Positions 36,492 to 45,473 of a stretch of DNA of 64,000 nt are shown one piece after another. A program made the position numbers and the translations under genes. The DNA comes from DATBGZ01 sp036557785. Its GTDB lineage: Bacteria; Actinomycetota; Actinomycetes; Mycobacteriales; Micromonosporaceae. Under the pieces are notes generated by a model, which was given only the letters and a program-made list of their open reading frames with translations, made no database searches and was not told where the DNA came from. The stretch spans positions 1-64,000 of the forward strand of contig DATBGZ010000026.1 in NCBI GenBank assembly GCA_036557785.1. The letters run 5' to 3'. Numbering within the stretch: position 1 is the stretch's first letter; each line of letters begins with the position of its first letter.

Positions 36492-37883
36492 TCAGCTCGC
36501 CAGCGCGCGGACCCAACCGAAGAGCCCGATGACGACGCAGGCCGCGGGGGCGAGCGCGAGCACCGAAGCGACGTCGAGGACATCGCCCAGTCGACGCAGA
36601 TAGGGCGAGGCACCGGCACGCCGGCGCGGGGCCGTGGCCGCCGTCGCGAGCAGCGCGACCACGGCCGCGAAGGCGAGCGTGGCCCCGAGCAGTCGCGTCG
36701 CCGACCCCGACGCCGCCGCGACCGCGGACGCCGCCAGCGCGAGCCCGACCAGACCACTGACGAGCAGCGGCAGGCGGGAGGCGATGCTGGGGAACAGGCG
36801 CGCTCGCAGCAGTAGGGCGACCGAGGCGACCCCGCCCAGCAGCGGCGCGGCGACGCCCCCGGCGGCGGTCAGCACCGCGGCGCATCCGGCGGCTGCCACG
36901 GCGATCCCGGCCAGGCAGCCATGGAGGATCTCGTCGCCCCGCACGACCGCGGCGAGCAGCTCCGGACGCGCCGGTCGCGTCTCGTTCGCGAGCACCTGCG
37001 GCGATGCGCTGACCACGGGAAGCGGCAGCCGACCGAAGCGCACCGCGAGCATCGGCGCGAGACCGATCCCACCCACGAGTAGCACGACGACGATCGATGC
37101 CGCACGCGGTGCGCTCATATTGAGCCCCAGCACGGCTCCGGCGAGCCCCGCCAGGCCGAGCGTGGCGCCGGCCACGAAGACGCGCAGCCCGAAGCCGATG
37201 GCGGCCGCACCGAGGGCGGAGGCGAGCAGCAGCGCGCAGGCGCCGACGAGCAGGGCGCTCGGGGCGATCGTCGATGTGTCCCCGACGCCGAAGAGCGCAC
37301 CCGCTGCCGTGGCGTACGGCAGCGCCATGCCGCCCGCAGCCGCCCCGGCGACCCCGTCGCCCAGGGCTCGGGACAGCAGCACGCCGACGGCGAGCAGCGT
37401 GCCCGCCACGCCACCGGCGGCGATCGCCGGGACGAGTCGCGGTGGTCCCACCGCGAGCAGCGTGCCGAGCCCGGTCAGCAGCACGAGCCCGGCCGCGACG
37501 AGCGCGAAGGCCCGGGTGGCCGAGGCGTCCCACGAGCGTCCATGCGTCCGCGCAGTCGCCGCGATCTCCTCGATCACGTCGTCGTACGCCGGCTCCGGCC
37601 AGGTCAGGTGCCGCGGCACGAGGTAGAGGACGTCACCGTCGCGAACGCTCTGCTGCGCCAGTGGTGCGTCGCCGCGCAGCAGTGTCCCGTCGCCGCGTCG
37701 CAGCACCCAGCCGGCACCGGAGGCATGCGCCGGAACGTCGAGCGGCCCGCCCGCCTCGCCGGCCCGGCGCAGCACCTCGGGAAGCAGTTCGGCGAGCGGC
37801 ACCTGGTGCGGGACCGCGAGGTCGAGACTGCGGCGCGGGGCCCTGATGGTGAGGCGGGCCAGCCCACTCGTCGGTGCTGACAC
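36492..37883 (-). CDS. eccD: type VII secretion integral membrane protein EccD
   Basis: 463 residues: an N-terminal ubiquitin-like domain (about 8-92) followed by about eleven hydrophobic helices (from 125 to the end), the EccD layout. EccD forms the membrane vestibule of the ESX core complex. GTG 37883 has GAGGAG nine bases upstream. It is divergent from eccC across about 200 bases. eccB, eccE and a WXG100 pair, usual partners, are not adjacent. Confidence 0.88.
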   Translation of the reverse strand: MSAPTSGLARLTIRAPRRSLDLAVPHQVPLAELLPEVLRRAGEAGGPLDVPAHASGAGWVLRRGDGTLLRGDAPLAQQSVRDGDVLYLVPRHLTWPEPAYDDVIEEIAATARTHGRSWDASATRAFALVAAGLVLLTGLGTLLAVGPPRLVPAIAAGGVAGTLLAVGVLLSRALGDGVAGAAAGGMALPYATAAGALFGVGDTSTIAPSALLVGACALLLASALGAAAIGFGLRVFVAGATLGLAGLAGAVLGLNMSAPRAASIVVVLLVGGIGLAPMLAVRFGRLPLPVVSASPQVLANETRPARPELLAAVVRGDEILHGCLAGIAVAAAGCAAVLTAAGGVAAPLLGGVASVALLLRARLFPSIASRLPLLVSGLVGLALAASAVAAASGSATRLLGATLAFAAVVALLATAATAPRRRAGASPYLRRLGDVLDVASVLALAPAACVVIGLFGWVRALAS

Positions 37884-38086
37884 AGTGACACACTCCTCTG
37901 GCGCAATTTTCTTCGCTGATGGCGCAGGGTGGCGTCGGGAAATTCCTCAATCTGTACCACGACACCGCCTGCCCGCGACACCCCGCCGGTCACGATCCGG
38001 ACATACCGGGGTGCGATACGCATGAACTCAAGAAGATGAGCATGCGGGAGCGCGCCGTCGCGTCGAAACCCCTAACATCGGGCGCC

Positions 38087-41000
38087 GTGAGTACCGAGGT
38101 GATTCGACGTCCGACGAGGCGGGCCGCGCCACCCCTACCCACGGGCGACGTTCCCATCGAGGCACCCCCGGCGATCCCGCAACCGACCGGCGTGCGGTGG
38201 CAGCAGTACCTGATGATGCTGCCGATGCTCGCCGGGACGGTGGCCAGCGCCATGATGTTCGGTGGCCGGGAGGGTACGAGCGGCTACACCTACGTCGTGG
38301 GCGGCATCTTTGGGCTCTCCACGCTGGGCATGCTCGTGATGAACATCGGCAGCGCGAACGCTCCGCGCAAGGCAGAGCTGATGGGCGCCCGGCGCGACTA
38401 CCTGCGGTACCTCTCGGGACTGCGTCGGCAGGTGCGTTCGACGGTCATCGAACAGCGCGCGGCACTGCACTACCGCCACCCCGATCCCCAACTGCTGTGG
38501 GGTGAGGCGATGAGCCGACGCGTCTGGGAGCGTCGGGCCGCGGACGCGGACTTCGGTGTGGTCCGGATCGGAGTGGGAGCGCAGTCGCTGGCGACACCGT
38601 TGGTTCCCCCGGCCATCGACCCGACGACCGACCTCGAACCGGTGACCGCGGGCGCGCTGCACCGGTTCCTCACCACGTACGCGGTCGTGCCCGACCTGCC
38701 GATCTCGATCGCGGTCCGTGCCTTCGCTCGGGTCTTCATCAGCGACCGGGAGGTGGGCGGCGCAGGCGGCAGGGCGCTGGCCCGGGCCCTGGTGGGGCAA
38801 CTCGCCACGTTCCACGCCCCGGAGGACCTGCTCGTCGCCGCCTGCGTCGCACCCGAGCACCGGCGTGAGTGGGAGTGGCTCAAGTGGCTGCCGCACGCCC
38901 AGCACCCGACGGAACACGACGCCATCGGGCCGCGGCGGCTGGTCACCTCCGCACCGTCCGAACTGGACGATCTTCTCGCCGACCTGCTGGGCCACCGATC
39001 GCGATCCCGACCGGCGGGGCGAGGAGCGGATCCGGCGACCACGCCCCACATCGTGGTCATCGTCGATGGCGGCGAGCCCGGCGCGGCAGTCGCCGAGCAC
39101 CCCGACGCGGTGACCGTCGTCCAGATCGGAGGCACTCCCGTCGGCGCGAGCGACCGCGACACGATCGCCTTCACGGTCGCCCCGGACGGTGCCCTGCGCA
39201 GCGCCACCGCGGAGGGGGAGCGCGAGGTCGGGCGTGCGGACTGGCTGTCGGTGGTCGAGGCGGACGCGCTGGCCCGCCGCCTGGCACCGCTGCGGCTGTC
39301 CGGGGCCGCTCGGGAGGAGGCGCCGCTGTCCGCTGATCGCGACCTCGCGGAGCTGCTCGGCCTGCCCGACATCGCCACGGCCGATCCCGCCGTGCTGTGG
39401 TCGCCGCGGTCCGAGCGCGAGCACCTTCGGATCCCGATCGGAACGGGCCCTGACGGCGAGGCGATCCATCTGGATCTCAAGGAGGCGGCCCAGGACGGCA
39501 TGGGCCCGCACGGGATGGTCGTCGGTGCCACGGGCTCGGGAAAGTCCGAGTTGCTGCGCACGCTGGTGCTCGGCCTGGCCGCCACACACTCATCGGAGAC
39601 GCTCAACTTCGTGCTGATCGACTTCAAGGGCGGTGCCACCTTCGCGAGCCTGGACCGGCTGCCCCATACCAGCGCCGTGATCACCAACCTCGCCGACCGC
39701 CTGAGCCTGGTCGACCGCATGCACGACGCGCTCACCGGTGAGCTCACCCGCCGGCAGGAGGTGCTGCGCCACGCCGGTCAGGCGGGCTTCGCCTCCCTGC
39801 GCGACTACGACCGGGCCCGGGCCGCGGGCGCGCCGCTGCCGCCGCTGCCGTCCCTGCTGATCGTCTGCGACGAGTTCACCGAACTGCTCATCGCCAAGCC
39901 TGAGTTCATCGACATCTTTCTGCAGATCGGGCGCATTGGTCGCTCGATCGGAGTGCACCTGCTGCTCGCGACCCAGCGCCTAGAGGAGGGGCGGTTGCGG
40001 GGGCTCGACGCGAACCTGTCGTACCGCATCGCGCTGCGGACGTTCAGCACGCTGGAGTCCCGCTCCCTGATCGGCAACACGGACGCCGCGAACCTGCCCG
40101 CGACGCCCGGCCACGCGTTCCTCGCCGTCGGCACCGAGACGCCACAGCGATTCCGGGCGGCGTACGTCTCCGGGCCGTACCGCCGCCGCACCCCCGCGTC
40201 GGCGCCGGTCGCACTGCGGATGTACGAGTACGCCACCGCCCCGGTCGCGCCGCCGGCGGCTCTGCCGGCGCCCGAGGGCGCGCCGCGGGTCGCGGCGCCA
40301 TCAGCCCCCGAGCGAGCCACGCCCAGCCTGATGGAAGTCATCGTCGGCCGGCTCGCCGGTCACGGCACGCCGGCGCATCAGGTGTGGCTGCCACCGCTGC
40401 GGGAGCCCGCCACGCTGGACGAGCTGCTCGGTGGCGTCCGCACCGACGCGCACCTTGGCCTGGCCAGCGGGGACGCGGCGTTGCACGGCAAGCTGAGCGT
40501 GCCGGTGGCCATGGTGGACCGACCGCTGGACCAGCGGCGCGAGGTGGCGTGGCTCGACCTGGCCGGCGCCGCCGGTCACGTGGCGATCGCGGGCGGCCCA
40601 CAGAGCGGTAAGTCCACCCTGGTACGGACCCTGGTGACCGCGCTCGCGCTGACCCACACAGCCGCGCAGGTTCAGGTGTACTGCCTGGACTTCGGCGGCG
40701 GAGGCCTGGGCGGGCTGCGGGAACTGCCCCACGTCGGCGGTGTCGCCGGGCGGCTGGACCGGGCACAGGTGCGGCGTACGGTCGGCGAGGTCGCCGCACT
40801 GCTCGCGGACCGGGAGCGGGCCTTCGCCGCTCACGGCATCGACTCGATGGCCGCCTACCGCCGCCTGCCCTCCCCTGGGGAAGACAGCTTCGGCGATGTC
40901 TTTCTCGTCATCGACGGATGGGCGACCGTACGCGCGGAGTTCGAGGATCTCGAGCCGGTCGTGGCCGACATCGCCACGCGAGGGCTGAGCTACGGGGTCC

Positions 41001-42049
41001 ACCTCGTGGCCACCGCGACCCGGTGGTATGACCTGCGGCAGAACGTCAAGGACCTGTTCGGGTCCAAAGTGGAGCTCCGCCTCGGCGACCCGGCCGACTC
41101 GATCGTCAACCGCAAGCTCGCGGCGAACGTTCCGGCCGGCGTGCCTGGGCGAGGGCTGACCGCCGACGGTCTGCACCTGCTCACCGCCCTACCCCAGGCG
41201 GCCGGGCGCACGCCCGCGGAGCTGGTCGGCGCGATCGCCGCGGCGTGGCACGGGCCGGCAGCACCGCCGGTCCGGATGCTGCCGACCCGGGTGCCCTACG
41301 ACGAGCTACTGGTGTCCACCCAGGACGGTGGGCGGGTTCCCGTCGGTACGGGCCTCGAGCTGCCGATCGGGATCGCGGAGGCCGACCTGCGTCCGGTTCT
41401 GCTGGACTTCGCCGCCGACCCGCACCTGCTCATCTTCGGCGACGAGTGCGGCAAGTCGTCGCTGCTGCGCAGCCTCGCCGACTCGATCGTGCGACGGTTC
41501 ACGCCGCGCCAGGCCCGGATCATCCTGATCGACTACCGGCGCAGCCTGCTCGGCGCCATCACGACGGAGCATCTGATCGGCTACGGCATCGAGGTCGAGC
41601 ACACCTCGGCGCTCATCAGCTCGGCAACGTCCTATCTGGACGAACGCCGGCCCGGCCCCGAAGTCACCCCCGAGCAGTTGCGCAGCCGGTCCTGGTGGGA
41701 TGGCCCGGAGCTGTTCGTGCTCGTCGACGACTACGACCTGGTGGCGGCGGGCGGACGCAACCCCGTGCAGCCCTTGGTCGAGTACCTCACCCAGGCTCGC
41801 GATGTGGGGCTGCACCTGGTCCTGGCCCGGCGGGCAGGCGGGGCCGGACGCGCCCTCTTCGACCCGGTGGTCCAGCGTCTGCGCGAACTCGGGTCGCCAG
41901 GCGTCATCATGTCCGGCGATCGCGATGAGGGGGTGCTCGTCGGCAACGTCCGCCCCTCGGTCCAGCCGCCCGGTCGGGGATACCTCTACATCCGCCGGCA
42001 CGGGACCCGCCTGGTGCAACTGGCGTACCTCGAGCCCGCGACGACCTGA
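38087..42049 (+). CDS. eccC: type VII secretion FtsK/SpoIIIE ATPase EccC
   Basis: 1320 residues. Two membrane helices (about 45-85) are followed by three FtsK-like ATPase domains. P-loops are GATGSGKS (480-487), GGPQSGKS (836-843) and GDECGKS (1118-1124); the third has only three residues between G and GKS instead of four, so it is one residue short of a Walker A motif. EccC drives substrate export through the ESX channel. GTG 38087 (VIRRPTRR start) matches the family N-terminus and lies eight bases after TAACAT with no Shine-Dalgarno sequence. ATGs at 38036 and 38042 are in-frame alternatives. Confidence 0.93.
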   Translation: MSTEVIRRPTRRAAPPLPTGDVPIEAPPAIPQPTGVRWQQYLMMLPMLAGTVASAMMFGGREGTSGYTYVVGGIFGLSTLGMLVMNIGSANAPRKAELMGARRDYLRYLSGLRRQVRSTVIEQRAALHYRHPDPQLLWGEAMSRRVWERRAADADFGVVRIGVGAQSLATPLVPPAIDPTTDLEPVTAGALHRFLTTYAVVPDLPISIAVRAFARVFISDREVGGAGGRALARALVGQLATFHAPEDLLVAACVAPEHRREWEWLKWLPHAQHPTEHDAIGPRRLVTSAPSELDDLLADLLGHRSRSRPAGRGADPATTPHIVVIVDGGEPGAAVAEHPDAVTVVQIGGTPVGASDRDTIAFTVAPDGALRSATAEGEREVGRADWLSVVEADALARRLAPLRLSGAAREEAPLSADRDLAELLGLPDIATADPAVLWSPRSEREHLRIPIGTGPDGEAIHLDLKEAAQDGMGPHGMVVGATGSGKSELLRTLVLGLAATHSSETLNFVLIDFKGGATFASLDRLPHTSAVITNLADRLSLVDRMHDALTGELTRRQEVLRHAGQAGFASLRDYDRARAAGAPLPPLPSLLIVCDEFTELLIAKPEFIDIFLQIGRIGRSIGVHLLLATQRLEEGRLRGLDANLSYRIALRTFSTLESRSLIGNTDAANLPATPGHAFLAVGTETPQRFRAAYVSGPYRRRTPASAPVALRMYEYATAPVAPPAALPAPEGAPRVAAPSAPERATPSLMEVIVGRLAGHGTPAHQVWLPPLREPATLDELLGGVRTDAHLGLASGDAALHGKLSVPVAMVDRPLDQRREVAWLDLAGAAGHVAIAGGPQSGKSTLVRTLVTALALTHTAAQVQVYCLDFGGGGLGGLRELPHVGGVAGRLDRAQVRRTVGEVAALLADRERAFAAHGIDSMAAYRRLPSPGEDSFGDVFLVIDGWATVRAEFEDLEPVVADIATRGLSYGVHLVATATRWYDLRQNVKDLFGSKVELRLGDPADSIVNRKLAANVPAGVPGRGLTADGLHLLTALPQAAGRTPAELVGAIAAAWHGPAAPPVRMLPTRVPYDELLVSTQDGGRVPVGTGLELPIGIAEADLRPVLLDFAADPHLLIFGDECGKSSLLRSLADSIVRRFTPRQARIILIDYRRSLLGAITTEHLIGYGIEVEHTSALISSATSYLDERRPGPEVTPEQLRSRSWWDGPELFVLVDDYDLVAAGGRNPVQPLVEYLTQARDVGLHLVLARRAGGAGRALFDPVVQRLRELGSPGVIMSGDRDEGVLVGNVRPSVQPPGRGYLYIRRHGTRLVQLAYLEPATT

Positions 42050-42073
42050 GCGCCGCCATTGCCAGGGCGCGCC

Positions 42074-42102
42074 GGCCGTACGGTCACCCCGACCGGACGG
42101 CC
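42074..42102. terminator. stem-loop between convergent eccC and marP
   Basis: A 12-base stem with one mismatch (GGCCGTACGGTC paired with GACCGGACGGCC) around a five-base loop lies in the 54-base gap between the two convergent genes. No U-run follows on either strand, so it would be an L-shaped or bidirectional terminator of the kind common in actinobacteria. Confidence 0.45.
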
Positions 42103-42103
42103 C

Positions 42104-43291
42104 CTAGGTACAGGCGCCGGTGTCCACCGGATCGCTCAGCGACGATGCCGCGTCGGCGACGGGCAGCACCTCGTCCGGCGTGAGCGCGAAGCCGGTCTCC
42201 GACTCGTCCAGGGCAGCGGCGAAGATCACCCCGAGCACGCGACCATCGGTGTCGAGCAGCGGCCCGCCGGAGTTGCCGCTGCGCACGGTCGTCCGCAGCG
42301 TGTAGACCCATCGGACGACGTCTTTGTTCTCGTAGATGTTGGGGCCCCTGACCCGGAACCGATCGCGCACCCGTGCCGCGACCGGCGTGAACGGGCCGTC
42401 GAGCGGATAGCCCACGACGATCGCGTCGGTGCCGCTGGCCGCGGTCTCCTCCGCGAACGGCAGCGCTGGCGCCTTCAGCCCGGGCACGTCGATCACGGCG
42501 AGGTCCCGGTCGGGGTCGTAGTAGACGACCCGGCCCGCGCGCGAGCCGCCCACGGCCTCCACGGTGATCGGGCCACGGGTGCCGGCCACGACGTGGGCGT
42601 TGGTGATGACATGCTCCGGCGCGTAGACGAATCCGCTGCCTTCGATGCGCCGTCGGCAGGAGGGGGCCGTGCCCGTCACCTTCACCACCGACGGGTGGGC
42701 CTTCTCGACCGCCGCGAGCTTGAGCAGGGCCGGATCCGGCTCGGGCACCTGTCGCGACTCGGTCGGGGTGAGATCGCCGAAGACCTTGGGGAAGTCACCG
42801 CCGGCGATCGTGTCCTGCAGGCGACTGTAGAGAGCCCGGGCCGGGTCCGGCACGAGGCCGTCGATCACGTGCAGGATCGCGCTGTTGCGCACCGACCGGG
42901 ACAGGCCGGGCAGCGGTGACGAGGCCAGCGGCACCGCCACCATCCACGAGACCATGAGCAGCGCGAGTACGGAGACGACGACCCCGCCGATGTCGTCGGC
43001 GCGCTGCCCATGCTCGTTGGAAATGGCCCCACGCAACCGACCCCCCGCCCACGCGGCCGCTGACTGGCCGAGCAGCGCCAGACCGAAGACCAGCGACAGG
43101 GAGACGAGCACCCGGGCGAACGCGCCGGTCATCGATCCGACCACCCACGGCGCGATCTGTAGCCCCACGAGGGCGCCACCGAAGAACCCCACGAACGACA
43201 GCGCACCGACGAGAAATCCCTGCCGGTAGCCGTTGATGCCGAACAGGATGATGAGCGCGATCAGCACCAGATCGACCACACTGCCCGGCAT
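42104..43291 (-). CDS. marP: membrane-bound serine protease MarP-like (CvpA + trypsin-like)
   Basis: 395 residues. Four membrane helices of a CvpA-type domain (about 5-125) are followed by a linker and an extracytoplasmic chymotrypsin-like protease. The triad is H233 (TNAHVVAG), D263 (DRDLAVID) and S341 (GNSGGP), nearly the same positions as H235, D264 and S343 of M. tuberculosis MarP (Rv3671c). In mycobacteria MarP is needed for acid and oxidative stress resistance. ATG 43291 follows CATACT by eight bases. It lies in the same marP-Nudix-thioredoxin-nth order as Rv3671c-Rv3674c. Confidence 0.92.
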   Translation of the reverse strand: MPGSVVDLVLIALIILFGINGYRQGFLVGALSFVGFFGGALVGLQIAPWVVGSMTGAFARVLVSLSLVFGLALLGQSAAAWAGGRLRGAISNEHGQRADDIGGVVVSVLALLMVSWMVAVPLASSPLPGLSRSVRNSAILHVIDGLVPDPARALYSRLQDTIAGGDFPKVFGDLTPTESRQVPEPDPALLKLAAVEKAHPSVVKVTGTAPSCRRRIEGSGFVYAPEHVITNAHVVAGTRGPITVEAVGGSRAGRVVYYDPDRDLAVIDVPGLKAPALPFAEETAASGTDAIVVGYPLDGPFTPVAARVRDRFRVRGPNIYENKDVVRWVYTLRTTVRSGNSGGPLLDTDGRVLGVIFAAALDESETGFALTPDEVLPVADAASSLSDPVDTGACT

Positions 43292-43371
43292 GCGCCCAGA
43301 GTATGGGCAGAACCTCAAGCATGCTGCGCGACCCCGCCGTTAGGGCACCCCGCGAGGTCCCGGGCGCGCCG

Positions 43372-44061
43372 TCAGTGCAGGCTGGGCAGCTCCCGGACCC
43401 GGTGCCGGTCCCACGGCTGGCTCCACCCGGCGAGGTCGAGCAGGGTATCGAGCACGCCCGCGGTGAACCCCCAGATCAGCATGCCCCGTGCCTCGAAGGC
43501 GGGGCCGGCGAACCCGCTCGGATGGCGGACCTTGACCCGGTTGGCCGGGTCGGCGAGTTCCCGTACGGGCACGCGGTGCACGCTCGCCACCTCCCGCTCG
43601 GATACCGGGCGGACCGGGTGGGGTGCATGCCACCAGGACAGCACCGGCGTCACCACGAAGCCACTGACCGGGATCCACAACCGAGGCAGCCGCGCCACGG
43701 TCGTGGTGCTCGCCGGATCGAGACCGACCTCCTCGGCGGATTCGCGCAGGGCGGTCGCCTCGACGTCGGCATCGGTGGGATCGGCCGCGCCGCCGGGGAA
43801 CGCTGGCTGTCCGGCGTGGTTACGCAGGGTCGCGGCCCGCTGCATGATCAACACGTCGGGGCCCGACCCGGGCTCCTCGCCCAACAGGATCAGCACCGCG
43901 GAGCGCCGACCACCCGTCGGGGGCGTGGGCCACCGACTGAAGTCGGAGCGGCGCACGGTCGCCGCTCGGCTCGCCAACGGTTCCCACCAGCCGGGAAGCT
44001 CGACCGAAGCCGGCGAGCGAGGACCGGGCCCGCCGGCGCCCGGCGTCGGCGGGTTGCTCAT
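43372..44061 (-). CDS. Nudix hydrolase, CoA pyrophosphatase type
   Basis: 229 residues. The Nudix box is GGAADPTDADVEATALRE followed by SAEEVGL (about 95-120), in the UPF0035/CoA diphosphatase arrangement with LRNHAGQPAFPGG before it. It probably hydrolyses CoA or related dinucleotides. Homologue of Rv3672c by context. The ATG overlaps the stop of the thioredoxin-like gene (ATGA). Confidence 0.87.
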   Translation of the reverse strand: MSNPPTPGAGGPGPRSPASVELPGWWEPLASRAATVRRSDFSRWPTPPTGGRRSAVLILLGEEPGSGPDVLIMQRAATLRNHAGQPAFPGGAADPTDADVEATALRESAEEVGLDPASTTTVARLPRLWIPVSGFVVTPVLSWWHAPHPVRPVSEREVASVHRVPVRELADPANRVKVRHPSGFAGPAFEARGMLIWGFTAGVLDTLLDLAGWSQPWDRHRVRELPSLH

Positions 44062-44687
44062 CGGCCGAGGTACCGGGTCGAAAGCGTGCGCAGCCGTTCG
44101 ACGGTGAGCTGGCCGCTGACATCCGTGCCGCGCACCGAGCCGTCCGCCGCGACGAAGAGCGTCATGGGCAGGCCAATGCGCCCCAACGCCTTCTGCAGGC
44201 TGGCCTGCTCGTCGAAGACGTTCGGATAGTGCGCGCCGAGGTCGCTGGCCGTGGCCGCGGCCCGGTCCCACACGTCGTCGGTGACCACGCCCAGCACCAG
44301 AACCAGGTCGCCCATCTCGTCGGCGAAGGCCTGCAGCGCGGGCAGCTCACCCCGGCAGGGCGTGCACCACGACGCCCACAGGTTGATCACGGCGGGCCGG
44401 CCGAGCTGGGCGAGCGCGACAAGCTCGTCCCCGGTGAAGCACGGCAGCGTCACGGCCGGCAGCGCGTCCGGCGGCGGCGGGACGACGGGCTCTGGCCGCG
44501 CCGCCGGGCACGCGGCGAAGGGTGAGTTCGGGTGCGGCGCCGGAGCCGGATCGGCGCCGCGCGTGCACGCCGCGGCCAGCGCCGCCAGCGCCACCACGAC
44601 AACGACTCCCGCGATCTTGGGCTTAGCGTCGTGAGATGATCTCCGATCACGACGAAAACCCCAAGATCGCGGGAACGAGGTGGGCAT
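44058..44687 (-). CDS. TlpA/ResA-type thioredoxin lipoprotein
   Basis: 209 residues. A basic n-region and hydrophobic segment end in the lipobox AALAAAC (C about 41). The mature protein is a thioredoxin fold with the redox motif WASWCTPCRGE. It would reduce or make disulfides outside the membrane (Rv3673c position). ATG 44687 shares one base with the nth stop (TGATG). Codons 5-27, the signal peptide n-region, are formed by a long nested palindrome (44607-44674), which is unusual for coding DNA. Confidence 0.88.
   Translation of the reverse strand: MPTSFPRSWGFRRDRRSSHDAKPKIAGVVVVVALAALAAACTRGADPAPAPHPNSPFAACPAARPEPVVPPPPDALPAVTLPCFTGDELVALAQLGRPAVINLWASWCTPCRGELPALQAFADEMGDLVLVLGVVTDDVWDRAAATASDLGAHYPNVFDEQASLQKALGRIGLPMTLFVAADGSVRGTDVSGQLTVERLRTLSTRYLGR
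44607..44674. repeat. 68-bp nested palindrome in the 5' end of the thioredoxin gene
   Basis: Outer arms TCCCGCGATCTTGGG (44607-44621) and CCCAAGATCGCGGGA (44660-44674) are perfect 15-base inverted repeats. Inside are perfect eight-base arms CGTCGTGA (44627-44634) and TCACGACG (44647-44654), and inside those GAGAT/ATCTC. It reads through in frame as coding sequence. It resembles a small palindromic repeat element or MITE that has become part of the gene. Confidence 0.75.
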
Positions 44688-45445
44688 CAGCCGACCTTTG
44701 CCGAGCGGCGCTTGCCGGGCTTGACCCCTGCCGCCATCGCGACGAGCTCCGCCGCCCGGGGGCCCTTGACGAGCGCCCCGGCCACCACGGGATCGGTCGG
44801 ACCGGTGCCGAACGACGGGCAGTCGGCAGCCAACGTACAGGCGCCACACGCGGGCTTGCGGGCGTGGCATACGCGGCGACCGTGGAAGATGACCCGGTGC
44901 GACAGCATTGTCCACTCACGACGTTCGATGAGCTCGCCGACCGCGTGCTCGATCTTCACGGGATCGGTCGCGGTGGTCCATTCCCAGCGCCGGACCAGCC
45001 GCTGGACGTGAGTGTCGACGGTGATCCCTGGCACGCCAAAGGCGTTGCCCAGGATGACGTTCGCCGTCTTGCGACCGATGCCGGGCAAGCCATCGAGATC
45101 CTTCATCGTGCCCGGCAGCTCGCCGTCGTACCGCTCCACCAGCACCTGGCCGAGCCTCATGAGCGAAGCGGTCTTGTTCCGGAAGAAGCCCGTCGGCTTG
45201 AGCATCTCCTCGAGCTCGACCCGGTCGGCCGCGGCGAGGTCGGCGGCCGAACGATACTTCTTGAACAACGCCGGAGTCACCCGGTTCACTGTCTGGTCGG
45301 TGCACTGTGCCGAGAGGATCGTCGCCACCGCGAGCTGGAGCGGCGACGCGTAGTCCAGCTCGCAGTGCGCATCTGGGTGGGTCTGGGCGAGCACCCGCGC
45401 CATCCGTCGGGCACGTCGCGTGCGGCCGAGCGCCGTCTCCTGCAC
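44687..45445 (-). CDS. nth: endonuclease III
   Basis: 252 residues. The helix-hairpin-helix LPGIGRKTANVI holds catalytic K126, VDTHV holds D144, and a 4Fe-4S cluster is bound by C193, C200, C203 and C209. It removes oxidised pyrimidines and nicks abasic sites in base excision repair. GTG 45445 lies six bases after TAGTTT, so it is probably leaderless and is the promoter of the nth-thioredoxin-Nudix unit. Confidence 0.96.
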   Translation of the reverse strand: MQETALGRTRRARRMARVLAQTHPDAHCELDYASPLQLAVATILSAQCTDQTVNRVTPALFKKYRSAADLAAADRVELEEMLKPTGFFRNKTASLMRLGQVLVERYDGELPGTMKDLDGLPGIGRKTANVILGNAFGVPGITVDTHVQRLVRRWEWTTATDPVKIEHAVGELIERREWTMLSHRVIFHGRRVCHARKPACGACTLAADCPSFGTGPTDPVVAGALVKGPRAAELVAMAAGVKPGKRRSAKVG

Positions 45446-45473
45446 GCCGTCAAACTACCCGCCGGGCGACGGG

